DNA from: an uncultured Fidelibacterota bacterium
Lineage (GTDB): Bacteria > Fidelibacterota > Marinisomatia > Marinisomatales > UBA1611
Length of the DNA stretch: 36,426 nt
Direction of reading: 5' to 3'
Assembly (NCBI GenBank): GCA_902602795.1
Contig: CACKSF010000010.1
Coordinates: 1 to 36,426, forward strand
Position 1 is the first letter of the stretch. The number at the start of each line of letters is the position of its first letter. The translations under genes and the position numbers were made by a program. The notes beneath the pieces were generated by a model that saw only the letters and a list, made by a program, of their open reading frames with translations, ran no database searches and was not told the origin of the DNA. Positions 34,352 to 36,426 of this stretch are shown piece by piece.

Positions 34352-36426
34352 TTTTTTTTTTTTCTTCCTTTCCACTGTCGTATTCACTTCTCTCCAACAA
34401 ATAATCATCTAGTGCTTTACCGATTGCATCAGGGGTTGATAATATAAGTCTACCATCTTCCCATGTAGGATTGGGTCCGGATATTCCTTTAAGCTGCCTT
34501 ACAATAGCCTTCGGATCAAGTCCAGAACGCAATGATAAAGAGATTAATCGGCTAATAGCTTCGGATTGTGCCGCTGCATTTCCACCAGCCTTACCTATAG
34601 TAGTGAATACTTCGCAAAGACCATTTTCATCTTCATTAATAGTAATATATAATGTTCCTTCCCCTGTTCGAATTCTTCTAGTTACACCTTTTGTTTGAGT
34701 TGGTCTTGAACGAGGAGTCTTGTCTGTAGCTTTTTCTGGAGCTTTGGAATTTTCTTCTAATTTTTTTGTTTCCGAATCATCTTCATTTGTTATTAAAATT
34801 CCCTCTCGACTACCTTCTCGATACACAGTTATACCCTTCAAGCCTGCTTTATAGGCTGTCATGTAAATATCTGCAATAGTATCTACGGTGATTTCATTTG
34901 CCAGATTTACTGTTGAGGAGATAGAGGAATCAATGTATTTTTGTATTGAACCTTGCATTTTAACACGAAAATATGGATCAATATTATGGGCAGTTACTAC
35001 ATGATCTGGTAGATTTTCATCTGTTCCGTATAGTTTTTTAATAACAGGATGATACACTGTGTATTCCTTAAAGGTTTTTCCGTATCCAGTATTTTCTTTT
35101 ACCCTTCTTTTGTAAGATGTTGCAAAAATGGGTTCAACTCCAGATGTTACTCGAGCTACGATTGCACCACTACCAGTCGGGGCAACTGTAGTTAATGTGC
35201 TATTCCTAATGCCGTGTTTTTTAACTTTATTTTGAATTGTTTTGGGTAGATTTTTAACGAATTTACTTTTAGAATACCCAGACCAATCAAAATTAGGGAA
35301 AGCACCTTTTTCTGAGGCCAATTCGATACTAGTTTCATAGGAAGTGTCTCTAAAAATCTGCATTATCTGTTCGATTGTCTGCAATGCATCTTCACTATCA
35401 TACTGTATACCCATTTTCACTAACATATCTCCTAGTCCTAAGATTCCTAATCCGACCCTCCTATCATTTGTGGCATTTTTCTTTTGATCTTCCAATGCAT
35501 GACGATCCAAGTTATAGTCGACCACATTGTCTAGGAAACGAGTCCCCGTAGCCACGGTTGATTTGAATTCTTCAATCATAAAATTTCCATTATCATCTAC
35601 AAATCTTTCAAGGTTAACAGCGCCGAGATTACAGCAACCCCCATCTGGGAGTGGTTGCTCTGCACAAGGATTAGTAGAGACTAGAGGTGAGCAATACTCA
35701 GCATTATGATAGTCTTTCATAGTATCCCAAAATAATAGACCAGGTTCGGCACTTGAGTGTGCATGGGAAATGATTTGATTCCACAAATCTTGGGCTTTAA
35801 CTGTTTTGTATACAACACCTTCATATTTTAAATCAAAATTTTCATTTTTTTCTACTGCCTCCATGAAGTCATGAGTAAGTAGTACGGATATATTTGAGTA
35901 TTTGACCATGTCAACATCACCCGTTTTAATACTTATAAATTTTTCAATGTCTGGATGATCTATCCTTAGAGTTTGCATATTAGCGCCTCTGCGACCGTGC
36001 TGTGCTATTGTATTTGTATTCTCACTAAATAAGTTCATAAAACCTGTTGGACCACAGGATTCTCCTCCTGTTCCATTTATTGCTTTTCCTGACGGGCGCA
36101 AGACAGATAGATCATGACCGCAACCTCCACCATACTTGTAAGTTAGAGCTTCATTTATAATAGTTTCATATATAGATTTTATAGAGTCGTTACGTACAGC
36201 AACCACATAGCAATTATTTAAGGTTGTTGTTATATCTTCCCTCCCGGCGCCATGCATAATTCTCCCACCAGGAACAAAACGAAAATCTTCAAGTATGGAA
36301 AGGAATTCTTTTTCCATTTTCTGTCGTAGGGATTTTGTTTTTTCTACTGATGCTAGCGCTTTGGCTTGGCGTTCCCACATTTGATGTGGATGCTCTTCCC
36401 AGGGGGCTAAATATTTTTGTTTTAGT
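34332..36426 (-). CDS. nrdJ: Adenosylcobalamin-dependent (class II) ribonucleotide reductase NrdJ, 5' end outside window, C-terminus frameshifted
   Basis: About 697 residues of a class II RNR are visible. The frame is open to the window edge (LKQKYLAPWEEHPHQMWER precedes the first in-frame ATG at 36380), so the start is missing. Key parts are RFVPGGRIMHGAG, NNCYVV with the N-terminal redox cysteine, KYGGGCGHDLS, the thiyl-radical site NPCAEQPLPDGGCCNLGAVNL, and TGSGAIVARVTSGVEPIF. A TSCPD-like region follows (TLYITINEDENGLCEVFTTIGKAGG). It makes deoxyribonucleotides with B12 in the absence or presence of oxygen. The frame ends at 34332 after a run of 12 A (34352-34363), leaving the expected zinc ribbon in another frame, so the gene is either frameshifted, rescued by slippage, or miscalled there. 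Confidence 0.95.
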   Translation of the reverse strand, partial: LKQKYLAPWEEHPHQMWERQAKALASVEKTKSLRQKMEKEFLSILEDFRFVPGGRIMHGAGREDITTTLNNCYVVAVRNDSIKSIYETIINEALTYKYGGGCGHDLSVLRPSGKAINGTGGESCGPTGFMNLFSENTNTIAQHGRRGANMQTLRIDHPDIEKFISIKTGDVDMVKYSNISVLLTHDFMEAVEKNENFDLKYEGVVYKTVKAQDLWNQIISHAHSSAEPGLLFWDTMKDYHNAEYCSPLVSTNPCAEQPLPDGGCCNLGAVNLERFVDDNGNFMIEEFKSTVATGTRFLDNVVDYNLDRHALEDQKKNATNDRRVGLGILGLGDMLVKMGIQYDSEDALQTIEQIMQIFRDTSYETSIELASEKGAFPNFDWSGYSKSKFVKNLPKTIQNKVKKHGIRNSTLTTVAPTGSGAIVARVTSGVEPIFATSYKRRVKENTGYGKTFKEYTVYHPVIKKLYGTDENLPDHVVTAHNIDPYFRVKMQGSIQKYIDSSISSTVNLANEITVDTIADIYMTAYKAGLKGITVYREGSREGILITNEDDSETKKLEENSKAPEKATDKTPRSRPTQTKGVTRRIRTGEGTLYITINEDENGLCEVFTTIGKAGGNAAAQSEAISRLISLSLRSGLDPKAIVRQLKGISGPNPTWEDGRLILSTPDAIGKALDDYLLERSEYDSGKEEKKKTSIHLE

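Overview
This is an AT-rich (by eye roughly one-third G+C), gene-dense stretch of a diderm bacterial chromosome using the standard bacterial code (TGA, TAA and TAG all act as stops). Envelope genes (Lol transporter, TamA/TamB, BamD-like lipoprotein, heptose isomerase GmhA) indicate an outer membrane with LPS. They occur together with a geranylgeranylglyceryl-phosphate-synthase-family protein, a B12-dependent ribonucleotide reductase, a bifunctional FtcD and ClpC. My best guess is a streamlined marine lineage of the FCB supergroup, such as Candidatus Marinimicrobia (SAR406). That is inference from gene content, not a phylogeny.

Layout: (1) 1-4014, a LolC/E-type permease (cut by the window edge), LolD and ClpC in one tight operon. 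(2) 4015-6111, dnaK with its own promoter region, an upstream repeat structure and a strong terminator. (3) 6157-12545, tamB-tamA and a BamD-like TPR lipoprotein. (4) 12553-15285, MoxR ATPase, DUF58/VWA protein and a BatD-like membrane protein, a minimal Bat-type cluster. (5) 15380-24622, a long, nearly gapless run: efp, accB, accC, gcvH, GGGP synthase, gmhA, a Xer recombinase, an M50 site-2 protease, a 41-residue membrane peptide, ftcD and mutL. (6) 24596-25650 on the minus strand, a SixA phosphatase and the decayed remains of a cyclophilin gene. (7) 25772-27694, a threonine/serine dehydratase-like enzyme and miaA. (8) 27711-34187, a PyrR-type attenuator followed by pyrR-pyrB-pyrC, then rplM-rpsI and rpsB-tsf-pyrH-frr. 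(9) 34213-36426 on the minus strand, class II ribonucleotide reductase nrdJ, cut by the window end and with its C-terminal zinc ribbon out of frame behind a run of 12 A.

Themes: envelope biogenesis (Lol, Tam, BamD-like, Bat-like, GmhA), protein quality control (ClpC, DnaK, M50 protease), lipid and cofactor metabolism (AccBC, GcvH, GGGPS, FtcD), nucleotide synthesis (PyrR/B/C/H, NrdJ) and translation (EF-P, MiaA, L13, S9, S2, EF-Ts, RRF). I see no phage, IS element, CRISPR array, tRNA or rRNA, and no clear novel defence or mobile system. The points most worth a second look are subtle: the nrdJ homopolymer frameshift, an apparent AUU start codon on the M50 protease, a complete PyrR attenuator outside Firmicutes, and the cyclophilin relic.
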